A DNA stretch of 64,000 nt from Setaria digitata (GCA_003640385.1 RCAB01000115.1:1-64000); one strand, 5' to 3'; positions 37,257 to 50,787 are shown, counted from the stretch's first letter. Notes: a model not told the origin generated them from the letters alone. Made by a program: numbers and translations.

Positions 37257-40200
37257 TTAAGGCCAAAAAAGTATTATAAATGATATTAGTGGAAAGAACA
37301 AATAGGCTTTTATCCGTAGGCTATCAGCTGTTTGTCCTTCGTGCTTTACTTCATTATTAGTCTCATCATTTGCCTCAGTTAATCCTGCTGACATACCATC
37401 CGCACCATCTTCCGCAGGTGGCAATACTTCACCAGCTTAAAAAAGAACACTAATATTCAAATGTCCTCTTTCATGCCTTAAAATTTAAATTTCAAAGTAC
37501 TAATTTCATTAATGGGTCTAATTATTTTCAATGATCAAGTTGCACTTAGAACCAAAAGACAGCTTTCCAACTTAACATACTCTTGAAAATTCAATATTTG
37601 AAGTTGAAATTAGAGCGTATGTTTCAATTCTTGCGGTCAGATTTTTTGAATCACTCTTACCTTTCATAGCATCATTCTCTTTATGGCCATTCATTTCCTG
37701 CTCTTCTGCTACTTCGGGATAGTCTTCCCCATCGTTAGCTTTATTCTCCGAATTCTCGTCTTTTCGACGAACAAATTCAGTCAGTTCAGGCACTTCTTCA
37801 AATGCTTCATTTTCAGCTTTGACGCCACAAGTTAACCCTGTGAATCCTTCATGACAAACGCATTTGCCACATTCACAGGTGCCTTGTCCGTTGCAAATTT
37901 TCTGGAAAAAGGAGATATAAACCTATATAACTGATGAAGTTAAAATCGTAAAAATACCAGAGAATAAAGAAATTTGATCAGCAAGAGATAAATTGAAAAT
38001 TAGTCTGAATGCTAGTTTACTATTTGGCAGCATTAGGCATGTGATGCTATTCTCGAAGGAACTGAATGTGAAGTTTTTTGGTACAGTTCAAAATTTCTAG
38101 AATTTTCATCGGTACTTACCCCTCCTTCTAGACACTGAGCAGTATCGAGAGTACAGGAGCAGTCCTCACCCGTGTAACCTTCCTCGCAGTGACATTTCCC
38201 ACATTTGCATTCGCCTTGGCCCGTACACATTCTACCTCCAGATGTTGGGCACGACATATTCTCGCATTCGCAGTAGTTCCCTTGCACCTATATCAATAAG
38301 TTCAATTACTAATTAACAAATTTGGTGGCTATAAAATATGGTGTGTTAATTAGTGTGTGATGGAAGAGCTTTTCTGAGTAGAATTTCTCGGACTGGGTAA
38401 GGAACAGATCTTCTGAAATGAACATCCCCTGCGGAAGAGTGGGACTCCTTTTCCTTCCTCTTCAATCCCACACAACTTAATTTTACTAGAAATGATGAGA
38501 AAGCTTCACTTACATGTTCGACATTGCAAACACAACTGCCACATTTACACTGACCATTACCGCTACAAAGCAAATCTTTTGGAGTTCTGGAACAAATAGG
38601 CCAACTTAATGCCATCATGGTGACCGTCCACTTATTAACTGCTCTTCACATTATTTATGCCTTTAGAAGTCTGAGTTCCATGAAGTATAAAACATGGCAG
38701 AAACGATCTTTTTTCTTTTAAATCATAATGTTTGAATGAAACATTCACTATGATGCTTACTTTCTGCACCTATTTTCTAATTCCTGAGCCGATGAGGCAC
38801 CGTGCTCCTTTAAGTCGCATTCGCAGTGACTTCCACCTTTACCAGGCTGACATTCGCATACACCGCAAATCAAATCTCCTGCGCCGTAACACAGTGGCGA
38901 TCGTCTCTCCTAAAAGATTCGTTTAACCTTTCATTCTTAGAAGCACAGCCTTTGATCAAGTCCAAGTATGTCATGCTTTCTTTTTGAAGAAGCATTTCAG
39001 ATTCGGATGTCGTAAAACTTCTCTTGAATCTACCTGATTCTGCATTTTTTCACATTCGCAACCACAAGAAGGTGTAATGTACATGGCGGAAACAGTCTGG
39101 TAGCCATATGCGCCAATGGAAACGGCAATATCGCCACCTGATCGACACTCGTTCAAAGATACCTTCGCAAAAAATTCGATCTGTTCACCTAATGCAACGT
39201 TTGGACACTGTCGTCCTTGCACACGTTTTCTAGAAGCAATTCACACAATTCCTTTGAATCCCATAACTTGCAGTTCCAAAATTTCAATTAATAGTTTGTA
39301 GCAAAAACTTGTAAATCGGTAGGTCTATCCTGCCAAAGATAAAAACGAACTTGTGAAAGATTCAGTTTCTGGAAATGAAAAATTAGAGTTGTAATATCAG
39401 CAATGTCGTATTAGTCGTCATTTAATTTAAGGCGTGATATAAATTGTGCAACGATACAGTCTTTTGCAAAAAGCGAACTTGTCCAAATTTCATGGTAAGT
39501 GATGCCTTTCGAAAAGGTCAAGCATAGCTGTATTAGTTATCTATTTGATTTTGGAAAAGAAACCCGCTGCAAAGGATAGAAAAGTCGATCCCGACACCCA
39601 ATGATCGAAACTCGCTGGTCTGTATGACGAAATCGCGTTGATTTGGTTGTTGTGGACTGTGCAAGTATTTGAATGGTACTTCCAGGATATCACCTGAAGA
39701 GAGACATTCATTCAATTAAACTGTCAATTTAGAGATGAAGGAATTGTTAAGGGTGAGTAAAAAGCGATATAAGTGGTTTGCTCCTTCAAACTAATTTTTT
39801 TTCAATTTTAGCTAACAGGTGAAGCATACGTATCACTTTCCACAGCAGTTTCATAAGAACTCTTTTTATGTTACTATCCTTCAGAAGTTTTTTTTTGAAA
39901 TAAAGCATGAAATTTTATTGAATTTTACATCGAAAAATTAAGACATTTGTTGGAAATAACAAACTTAAGCACAAATAATAAACGATAGAAATAGCACCAT
40001 ATCTTCCAGTGAAGGGATCAAAAAAAGCCACAAATCATCGTGACTTTTTCATTTCCATTCTCCACATATTAATTTCAAGTTTCAATTAAAATGCGCCTCG
40101 CCTAATCAAAAGAGTAAAACATGATTGATTTGTTTGCTTCATGCCGAAAGCAAGCAGTTCAGTTAGTTCTAGCACTGAGAATAGTAATTATTGTTGTAAC

Positions 40201-42266
40201 ATGCAACTCGAACTTCCTCAACACTGTTTGAAGCTTCTCGAAAACTTTTACTTTTTCAAAATTTCGTTTTAACTTTACTTTTACACAGCAACGATTAGAT
40301 TCGTTGTTCTATTTCGTGCTGTTATTGACACATAAAAAACTGAAACAACAACAGTAACAATAACAACATTGACAAAACATGCACTCTGCTTTTGAGAATT
40401 GCTTCTTTCACTTCGAATTAGCAAAGAAATTTCCGCTCTGCTTTCTAATTTTTTAAAATTAGTATTACGGTAGCGAATTATTTATTGAGCTTTACTATTG
40501 CAATATCAGCTTACTGCTTGTTTCGATTAACTTCTTGAGTTTTGCAAAAAAAAAAAAAAAAATTGGAAATTCAAATAACTAACATTTTAGAACTTTATAA
40601 ATTTTTTAAACCAAAGATAATGAAATTTGTAAAATTTCGGAGAATTTTTTCATTTATTTTTTTTTGGTGATCCATCCATTCCAATGGCAAATTTAAAAAA
40701 ACAAAAAAAGAATTTGTTACACTAGATGTTTGCATTTTAAGCAATCAAATGTAAAAAGAATCATAATGAATGGTTTATTGAGATACTTCCTTTCTATGTG
40801 GAAACGATGCATTTTTGCATTTTATAATAATTTTAAAGGAATAAAGTTGGGAGTAAACTTTACAGAATCTAAATGTACTGATGGAGACATGAACTAGAAT
40901 CTGTTGGTTTCACAAGTATAATATTTTAGAATATGCGATTACCAGGTTTCATCCTTAGAACAACTTGTTGTGGTTCGAGTTGTACAACTGTTACACCATC
41001 TGCTTGCTTACTTCCCAATGGCAAATTCTGAATAATTAATTATTAATAGAAAGAATATTTTAGCAAAAATAAGTTTGAAGGGGTTAATGTTTAACAAAAT
41101 ACCTAATTTACAATGAGCAAGTTTGTAAAAAAATTCACTGCAACTGTTAGTTTCGAAATATATATATAATTATAAAATATATATATATATAATTATAAAA
41201 TATATATATATATATATATATATATTTTATAATAATTTTAAAGGAATAAATAAACATATATATGTAGTTTTTTTTTTTTTTACAAACTTGCTCATTGTAA
41301 ATTATTTTATTAGTTATTTATTTATAACTAATAAAATTATAACTTTTGAAATATTTATAGCATTACATTCTGAGGTACGACCCGAACTTCAGTTGTAGGT
41401 GAATAGACAAGCGATGGAGCACACTTGCCTTGAAATTCGGACTGCAAGTCACAACGAGATGGACCTACCAAATGCTGCAATATTTCAAAATTTTGTTGAA
41501 ACTTTTGTGCTTAAGATAACATAGTTTACAGTGCTTCCTTGAAGATCTTTTCTGCAACAGTTTTGAATCCCTTATTAAAATGTCCTACCTGGTATTCAGA
41601 TTTGGAATGTGCCTTAATCTAATCCATATTCATCCAGCCCTCTTCACTTTTTTCCAGTAATTAATTTTTATACGGACAGATACCGATAAAACTAATAAAC
41701 AGATAAGTTAGATAAAAATTAATTTCAGAAATATATTTTTGCTGGAAAAGTTTCTTTTTTCTGAAACACCGATTTGTCGACAGAGAACAATAAAATGACT
41801 ACTTTAAACGTTGAAATTTGTTAACTTATTGATTGAAGTTTATGTTTTTAATATTATTTGATACAACAAAAATTTTTATGTTTATTATTATAAGCTTATC
41901 AAATAGTTTGTTATCTTTCGAGTATGAGCAAAGATATATACCGCTTACAGTCGATATAATATGCTTTATAACCATCAAACTTCTAAAACTTTTGCTCTAA
42001 ATCTAAAAAATAGTGAAGTAAGGAATTAACAGACCGGATCAAGGCACCATGCACATTCTGGATGTTGTTTGATACATTGGCCACAACTTCTGCTACCCAA
42101 CATGCTGGTGCATAACTTTCTTACATCTTTTGTAAATACTAAAATTCATAAATGTCAATGCGAACTTCTAATTACTGCGAATTAATTAAACCAATTAACC
42201 AAATGCTTACTTACCATATACAGCAATAATAAATAAAATAAGCAGCGAGTATATATGGCGCTTCAT
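37257..42266 (-). CDS. Integrin beta-like surface protein lacking the beta-I domain and cytoplasmic tail
   Basis: Twelve exons, about 503 aa: 42266-42215, 42138-42035, 41474-41367, 41027-40943, 39693 to about 39597, a short exon at about 39368-39309, 39229-39034, 38909-38761, 38586-38514, 38287-38120, 37901-37661 and 37435-37257 (TAA). A signal peptide (SLLILFIIAVY) leads into a seven-cysteine PSI domain (LCTSMLGSRSCGQC.., CAWC). Hybrid-domain strands follow (QLEPQQVVLRMKPG; later GRQCPNVALGEQIEFFAKV and ITPSCGCECE), then four cysteine-rich I-EGF modules (CSGNGQCKCGSCVC, CTGQGECKCGKCHC, CNGQGTCECGKCVC). Where integrins insert about 240 residues of beta-I domain with the MIDAS DxSxS, this protein has only some 30-50 residues. 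After I-EGF4 comes an acidic stalk, then a hydrophobic end (YLFFPLISFIILFWP) with nothing after it. The short sixth exon is uncertain: two readings are possible, and only the 22-nt one closes the phase. Confidence 0.88.
40546..40562. repeat. A17 homopolymer
   Basis: Poly-A run in the intron of the integrin-like gene that stands where integrins encode the beta-I domain. Confidence 0.9.
40819..41304. repeat. Second AT-microsatellite fold-back with 30-bp inverted arms
   Basis: In the introns flanking the 85-nt exon of the integrin-like gene, TAATTTACAATGAGCAAGTT.. at 41104-41133 returns as its exact reverse complement at 41275-41304, around an (AT)n tract at about 41158-41228. A 27-bp segment (ATTTTATAATAATTTTAAAG..) is present directly at 40819-40845 and again at 41224-41250, immediately after the AT tract. 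The layout is the same as at 17.9-18.3 kb. Confidence 0.9.
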
Positions 42267-45187
42267 CAGAAGAAATTAACTTCCAAATATCTGCAAATAT
42301 TTAAAAAATCTGTTACAATGAAAAACAGGATTTCCATACCACATGTTACAATTCTAAGGTATAAAATGCATAAATGTAAGAGTAATTGGAAACTATTATT
42401 TGTTCGCACTAAGTTTAAAACATCACACATAAATCAAAATTTTTACTTTTTTCATCACCCTAAAGTTAGAGCATATTTTTTGTTGCTTAAAAATGCTCTA
42501 ATGAAATTAAAAATGTTTTAAAGTAATAATATTTAAACTATTATTAGAAAGTAACAATTTTACATATTAGAGAAACACTGCACTTTGAAGAATCCCAAAT
42601 TAATCAAAAATCAACCAGCACTAACTGTAAAGCATTTCTCACATTAATGAAATAGTGATATTTAGATCCTTCAGAAAGTATAACGGCATTAAGTGCCGGT
42701 GATGAAGTCAATCATTTTAATCAATCTTCTAGTTGTAATAAAGAGCCGATAATTGTTGTTGATAAGTTGATGGAGACTATCAACATCAACGACCAAAGAA
42801 TGAGTTATGCTAACAAATATAGTAAACTCTTCTCATCCTTCTTTCTAGCTAAATAGAAATTTCTTCGGTGGTCACCGAAAGATGAGTCCATGAATTCTAG
42901 CTGTTTACTTATGATCACTACAAAAGATAATCATTGTGAGAGGGAAGATGAATGAGGATTGATAATGATAATGTGTTAAAAAAGAACAGCAAGCGGAACA
43001 GGCGGAGAAAATTCTGTTAAATAAGAGCATATGTTAGATGGAACGCCTCACCGACTACTTGTTGGTAAACAACTATATGAATCCTAGCAGCAGCAGAAAG
43101 GTGAATAGTTTCGCTATTTGAGGATCATACTGAGATAAAATAAGTTCCTACCAAAAGTTGAAATTTTTTAGCATAAAATCAAAAAAAGAAAAGACTTTTG
43201 CAGGTTGAAAGAGGAAGGCAGTAAAACTTAAAAGTTTATCTAAGTAAAATACGAAATGAATGAAGCAATAAACAGAAACGTAAAGTAATGGACAGCTGTA
43301 AAATTATTGCATTAAAATAAACTCATCCAATAATCCAACAAATAAACAATTTCTGTAAAGAACTCATCTTCTCTTACAAATTCCATCGTTTTTTTTTGAT
43401 TATTTACCACTTCGAGATTCTGCTTAGCTATAATCTTAGACAGCCACTAGTAACATGCTATGTATTTGAAGTTCAATTAGTTACGCTTAATATAGACGTT
43501 ACGTTTTCCGGTGAAAAGAATTATTATACATCAAGATACATTAAAAAATATACTAAAAAGCTTGGAGTTGTCTGAATTATTTTGTGCAATATTCATTGAA
43601 TGATAGTGTCATTTAAATTTGGAAAGAACAAAAATAATTTTTAACTGAAATATGAGAAAACTGTTTAACAGCGAAGCATTGTATGAATTAAAAAATTAAT
43701 ATTATCCATAAAATTTATTTCAAATAAATCGTATATTAAAATATTTCGTAATAAGCATAAAATACATCGTAAAGGAAGAAATTTTCTCCCTTAGGTGATT
43801 GCAAATGCATTTAAAAAAGAAACTACCACCAAACATTTTTCTATCTTATTGATATATTCGAACGAAATATAAATTTAAACAAATTTTAAGGTTGAAAAAC
43901 AAATAGATATTAGAACGATTAAAAGGAAAAAGGAAAGTAAAAAGTAAGGTTTCATTTGCTTTATATTCCAAACAGCTGGCATTAGCTGAATTATTCAATA
44001 ACTAATTATTAATTCTTTATCCTAACTTAACATAAAAAACTGCATTCCAAGCTCATAAATAACTTCTAAAATTTTAGATTTATGTCCAAAAAATAAAAAA
44101 AATAGGAAATAAGAAGTAATTAACCACGTAGGAATGAGAGTTTACAAAATCTATGCAGAATGAGCGAAATTTTTACGCATGTAAAAATCATAACAGAAAT
44201 TATAAATTTATGTTATAAATTAGGCATCATCTTTTATAAAAAAGAAAAAAGTTAGCAAAAAGTAATTTAGCATAGCCAAAAATAAGTCTTGAAGTTCGAA
44301 TAAAACTTCAAGACTTATTTTGAATTTTTAGATGTTGGAAATTTGTGTAGCGAAATGAATTTGGATCAGATCATTAGTAATTTTAAGTATAGGCTTATTT
44401 CAATGCTTCATAAGATTTCAAAATTTCCAGTTTTAATTTTTCCTTTCGAGTTTAAAGATGACAGCAACATTGCTCAAGCTACTTTTAACATTTCCCACTA
44501 GTTACATTGTTTCATTTATTGAAATCTTCATCATTAATCACTTAATGTGTTAACAGTAAATAGTCCAATCATTTGAATGTTAAGTTCGGTCAGCCAAAGC
44601 CAAAGAGTACTTGTCTGAGGAAAATGGAATTTTTCTGGTAGTACTAGAAAATTAACATGTAGAAACCAAAAGTCATTGTCCAAGCCCTCTTCAATAATTT
44701 TCCTATTGTAATGCCTTACTACCACAAATAATTAGTTCCCAACTGAAATTTCATGTAAAGTTTTTATCTTTATGATCAACCAGATCGAGATATATCGAAA
44801 TTCCAAACAATTGAAACATAGTAAAATACCAAGTGCATAAAACAGAATATAATATTTCGAAATGATTTTGATATTTTTCAACGAAAAACACTAGAATTAA
44901 GAATAATTTAGCAAAATATGAAAATTTAGATTTTTTTTTTATTTAAGAAATTCTCTAAACGTTCTAGACATTCATATAAACATGGTGTGGAATAGAAGAA
45001 AAGATAATCTGCCTATATTTTGTCATTAATATTTTAAGTTGTGAACAACAGAATCTGTTGACTTAAAATGATTCGGAACCTAAAAACACAAACTATTTTC
45101 AATAAAGTGAATGCAAAATCGCACTTCGTTCAAAAAAGAATAAAAAATTGCAATAAACTATAAATTTGAGTGCCACGCTGATTCCCT

Positions 45188-45761
45188 AATTTCCTAATGC
45201 GACATCACCATTTACGATAGAATTACTTGTTCAGATTCTGATTCCCTAAATACAGTAAAATGTTGAAGGTTTTAAAGACAGAAAAAAGGAACTAAAATCT
45301 AAATAGTGATATTTGATTTCCAAAATGGACGCGAGTTTATATTTTCAAATATAAATGCAAACGTTTAAAATATTGGGAATAAATGGACCAGCACGTAATT
45401 ATTCTAAAGCCATCGATTCATTGTTAACTACTGTTTTATCTGTTTGCAGTTTGAAAAAAGAGAAATTTATGAAAAATTTTTAAATTTCTCGTGTTTTTTT
45501 GATCTATGAACTCTATTTTTTTAATCGGAAAAGAGAAACCACGATTTTCATCGCTTTAATATTTAATGCGACGATCTGTGAAAAAGAACGTGATAATTTG
45601 ACAAAGGCTATGATAATTTTATTGCTAATTTGATAGGCTGGACTCTGTGACCGTATCGGTCAATTATTGTTTATTATAAGGGATAACAGATTAAGCAAAA
45701 CATAATGCGAATTGTTAATTTCCTAATGCACATCACCAGTTATGATAGAATTATTTGTTCA
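45188..45761. repeat. Direct repeat of about 46 bp, 529 bp apart
   Basis: AATTTCCTAATGC..ACATCACC..GATAGAATTA.TTGTTCA occurs at 45188-45233 and 45717-45761 with a few substitutions and one indel. The function is unknown. Confidence 0.75.
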
Positions 45762-48172
45762 TAGCAGTGTCATGTTAGTAATTAGACTAGGGGTCATTTA
45801 ATAAATTAATCCATTGGATGGCAGTAATTACGCCACAAGCTAAGGCGTCGTTAACGATTATTTGCATGAGCTTAGCAGTACCGCTTTTCATTAGATTTAA
45901 TGAAACGGTAGCTTTTATCAAATTCGAAATAGCAGACATTGTCAATTTGGCATTTCCTTATCAATTTGTTAAAATTTAATGAATTGGTTAACACTTACTG
46001 AAAGAAATAGAAATTTTTCACTACAATTAATTCAGCAGTAATACAACTTTCCAGAAAATTCCTGATAATAATAATGTTCGATAAATTACGAATACGAATA
46101 ATGTTTGAAAATCAAGACTGAAGGAACTTTTAAACTATTTAAAATTAGAAACAGGAAATACGAAAAATTTGCTGATTTATCATTTTTAAACTAAATTCAG
46201 TTGAAATTTAAGTTCATCGATCGAATTAATAGCTGATATTTTATAATGGGTCAAAATTCCCAAGAAAATTTGGGGAATCAAATAAAAAGATAATTTGTGA
46301 TAGGATCAAAATAAATAAGTTGAATAAGAGTCACACATTCCTGTTAATCACTTCTTCTAATTTGTTAGCTCCTCTATACTACTCCTCATTACGACATTGC
46401 TTTAGATCTGTCCATCACAAACATAATTTTTAGGCCTGCTTATAATTTTAATCTTTTTTTATAGAATTTTTAACTTCAATTTAATTACCAATCTTAATTT
46501 ATTTAGTCATAATCCAGTATCTAATTTTAAGAAATAAAGTGCAAAGAAAATCTTAACAGGACATCTCCGACTTCTAAACCATGGCGTTAGCAAAGTTGAA
46601 GTTCTGAAATGAATTTTTAATAGTCAATTAATCAAACTAACATTAATAGCACGTAATCAGTGAGTTGAAATGAGTTGTTATTTTCTACTGAGAAACATTC
46701 CATGGAATTAAGGAAGTTTAAATGAAATGAAAGTTTCAGCTCGAATGCAGTTTTTCGAAAGAAATTACTGAACTTCTCGTTTATGTACTTGGTGAAATGT
46801 CTTGGAACCTTGGTCATCTATTTGCTCAATGACAGTCAATCAAAATGTAACTGGAAAACCGTTTTTCGGTTCATAAAGGAAAAAAGCTGAATGAGTTGAT
46901 AAATCCATAAAAAAAAAAGCAAGGAAAAGTAGAAAAATATGATGACCTTTGCGAATTTCGAATTCCTGAAGATTTTACAAGAGAGACAGCACTGAGGCAA
47001 TATTTAGAGCATCTTACACATCCAATCTTCATCAAATAATCAGCCACTACAACATCATTGGATTCTGAAGAGGCAACTCAAGAGGGCAACATGTGTTTGG
47101 CTCAGCAACAACAGATGCTTTCTTACTTCGTTATGACCCATATGGCTATTATTACATTTTACATGATACCTACCATCTTGTGTCCCAAAATTATTTATGC
47201 CTCAGGCATTTTCCGATCCAAACATCTTTAGTTGTCTTATTAAGTAAATTGCATATTTTGTTAAACATGAATAATATATTTGATTCAGTTAGTTTTAAGT
47301 AGTGATAAATAGAGTACTTCTACAAAGCGGAAAAGTGAAATGGGCAGTGAAAAGAAGGCATGAAGATAGCAAAAAGAACAAATAGTATGCGAGATTTCTC
47401 GAAGAAAATATTTGTGTTTGTCTTTTGTCCAGATTTTGTTTAAAAATTGAATCGGCAGTATGTCAGTTATCCGTCCAATGGCAGTTATTTTATAGATTTG
47501 CTGTTGTTAATTATTCTCATTTACACTAGTAGTAGTATCCGAGATTTCTCGAGAAGCAAAATTTGCACTTATCTACAACTTCTGCTATCTCGCAAATAAA
47601 ATTTTGATGGAAATTGGCAGATAAAAAGAAAAAATGCTTTGGTGTCAATTTGCACTGTGAAGGATTACGAGGAAATTTATCCATCAAAAATTAATGGGCA
47701 TCCAATAATTATTTCGTTTTTGAAATTTCTGAAATATTCCAATTTCATTTCTCAGAATTAAAATTTCACAAGTCGAAAAAGTTTTCTTCACAGTGTTATT
47801 TAATAATTAAAAAATAAATGATACTATACATTTTGAGGATATTTTTTCGTAAAAAAATGGATGATTAATAGCATTCCACATTAAACAGAACATAGATCTC
47901 TTCATTTAGATTGTTAATTCACTTCGAGAATGAAAGTTTTCGTTTTTTGTAAATAGTGCAAAAAATGAAAACATATTACGATGAGGCGACGTCTGCGTAT
48001 TGTAAAACGAAGTAAGCTTAAGACTATAGAACTTAGCATCTAAAGGGAACGAAAAATTTTTAACTTTCAACTTTGCTTTTCAGCATGGAGCCAAAAGAGG
48101 GAAAATTCGAAGTGAGGATAATGAAGATAATTCATTTTTCAGAATTGCCACAAGGGTTCAAAATTTAATTTG

Positions 48173-48226
48173 GGTGTTACAAAATTTTATCAGAATTTAG
48201 GTGTTACAAAATTTTATCGAATTTCG
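48173..48226. repeat. Two tandem copies of a 27-bp unit
   Basis: GGTGTTACAAAATTTTATC begins at 48173 and again at 48200. Intergenic. Confidence 0.85.
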
Positions 48227-49291
48227 AATTTCTGAAGATTTGAATTTTATCAAAATAAAAATGCTCCTTATTTGTGAAAGTTAGAAAATGGATCGAGTCT
48301 CTTTGCTCTGAGTAAAATCGAAGGATTACAGAAATTTCGAATTTCGAAAGTTTTGGACTGACTTGATGATTCATTTAATTTATCTAATTATGGTTTTGTT
48401 CAATAGGTTATCACAGTTGCAGAGAGCAATACTCAGGCTCAAGCAAACGAAATAAAGCCTTTTATAATTAAAATTATTTCGTTGCTTTCACTGTTACACA
48501 GAATGAGCATTTTCTTCAATATTTAAGAAGAAAGTGCTCATTAGCATATTTAAAAATATAAATGAAGTACCATAAAACTAGTGGCAGGCTGCAAGACAGT
48601 GGAACGCCATTTAAGAAAAAAATTCCCTATTTTTTCTTTAATTTTTTCTTTTTTTCCAGTAAGATGAGCATTACATTTTGTTTCATGCAACTTCCTTCCA
48701 TTCCAGTTATCATGAAATGACGGAACTGAATATAGGCTTCATTTTACTTTTACTTCACTTCATTTTTTTTATTTACGTGCCAGCTAATTTCCCAAACTTC
48801 GAAAAATTGAAAAAGTCCAAGATGAAAATTTCAAAAATTTAGGCTATATTAGTTCCCTAGTAGGATTTAGTTGATATGAATTTCAAGCTAAATTAATTCC
48901 AAATCATAAAATTTCAGAGATCTAATGTATATAGGAGAATGTAATTTAATGGCAATCAGCGTAAATTTTAATGATTTTACAGTTGAACTTAATCATTCTA
49001 AGGAGCTAATAATGCTTCATAGCACTTGCAATTCCAAGACAGTGAACCTAAGTGCTGCATAAATAATATCATTAATATTCAAATGGAATTAATCGGAAAT
49101 AATAAAATGCAAAAACAGGAAATAGTTAGGAAAATCGATTGATAAGAAAGGAAGAATTGATGATGGATAAAATGTGAGAAATAAAATGTGAGATTATCTA
49201 TCTTTAGTGATAGCTCGATCTGAGTGTGAAGAGAGAGAGTTGGTATTTGTCGGATGGAAAGGAAAGGAAGAAAGAGTGAGCTTAAGGATGA

Positions 49292-49432
49292 ATGATTGGG
49301 TCAACTAATGCTCGACTTCGAGCACTCCTTCTGCTTCTGTTACAACTTTCGTACAAGCATCTGCTCGTGCTCATTGCTTGTACTGCAACTGTTCTTCACC
49401 TCAAGCTTTCAGGAGATCGAGTGAAATGTGAG
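49292..49432 (+). CDS. Possible first exon with signal-anchor-like leader
   Basis: From an ATG at 49292 the frame reads ARLRALLLLLLQLS and a second hydrophobic run, ending GDRVKCE at a consensus donor (GAG|GTGAGG). The stretch is clearly richer in G+C than its flanks, and GA-rich sequence precedes it, as in many 5' regions. Against it: all three + strand frames stay open here (one is Ser/Thr-rich), and no continuing exon was found downstream. Confidence 0.2.
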
Positions 49433-50787
49433 GTGAGGATTGCAAATATTTTGTCGATCACTATTAACTGTTCTACTTTCCAATGTCAACAGAATGTTGT
49501 CGTGGACGCGTAAATTTGAGACGAAAATAGTGACGTGATCTTTGGGTATAAAATGCTTATCTTCCCCAAGTAATCATCAGTTTCTATCAGTAGTAACTTT
49601 TAATGGTAATTGTAGTTGCCGGTTGCAAATATTCTATGATAAATAAGTTGCTAATTGTGATTAATTTGATAAAAGTACGCTATATTTTTTTTATTGTAGC
49701 TTTTGTTTCTTATTTATTTAAAATTTTAACTTTCTGATTACTTTACCGCTGTATGCATTTTTCAATTAGCCTTGATTTATAATAATTACCCGCCAAATAT
49801 TTCATTTTCAAATTTGATATATGAAGAAAAGATATGTCAATTTATGAAATCGAAGAAGTCATTCCTAACATTACCAGGAATGTTGTGAGATTAATGTTTT
49901 CTGATATCCAGAAATCTACGAAAACATAGAGCACCTGATGCTCAAAAATAACCGATGACAGTTGTTGACTGAAATTCTTAACTTGAACTTCTCCGAAAAT
50001 AGGACTTTAATTGTTGTGATGGTCTCATCATATTCATAATTCATTTAAAATTTAAGAATTCACACAGTTTCATCAATTCCACTCACTGTTAGGTTAATAA
50101 CTGTGTTTTTTAGCAGTAAAGCTACAAGTATAAAATTTTCGAGCATTTCATATTTTCACGTGTGTAACGTGAAATAATGGATGGGAAATCAAAATAACAA
50201 CTACTCGTGTCTGTTTTGAATCGATAGATGAATATCTAGTATACAGCAATGAATGAACGTGTTATCGATTCAAGTATATTTTCTTAACTTAAAATCTATG
50301 GTGAGTCGAAGTATATGTTTATATTAATCTCTTCAATATTTTATTTTCAAAACAATTTTTAAAACTTTTGACATTAATGTATGATGATAAATTTCAAAGA
50401 GAGCATTCAATGAAAAAGAAAACTTCTTAAATGAATTCCAATTTTTAATAAACTTAATGATTTTCTGTTGAGGGAGAATACATAAACGAGAATTTAGTAA
50501 TTAAGCATTTTATAAAGTATACGACAATATATACATAGTATAGGTTACCATTTATAATAGTCAGTATATCATATCAGAATAATAAATCACTGATTTGATT
50601 TTTGCGCACTATAAAGGCTGAATTTGTTGCATGCTGCATAAAAACACAGAATTGTGATAATCTGAAATAAAAAAAAAAAACAAAAAAAAGCCAAATATTT
50701 CAAGAGCCACAATTTTTTTGTAGAATTCAGATGATTTAAAAACGAGAACATAGGTCAAGCATAAGTTATTCATTAAAATTTTTTGTT

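Larger units (their letters stand above)
42267..50787. other. 8.5-kb AT-rich interval without a confirmed gene
   Basis: It lies upstream of the integrin-like start and downstream of the MFS transporter stop. A possible first exon is listed separately at 49292-49432. Open runs at 42661-42855 (+) and about 47046-47210 (+, SATTTSLDSEEATQEGN then hydrophobic) have no secure partners. Small repeats at 45188/45717 and 48173 are listed separately. Confidence 0.5.

Noticed and set aside
39694..40942. Search for a hidden beta-I domain in the integrin-like gene
   Set aside because: No long open frame and no DxSxS-type MIDAS coding sequence was found on the minus strand; the interval is AT-rich with an A17 run.
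42661..42855. + strand open segment of about 64 codons (AGDEVNHFNQSSSCNKEP)
   Set aside because: Composition is attractive but there is no in-frame early ATG and no splice partners; it lies just upstream of the integrin-like start.
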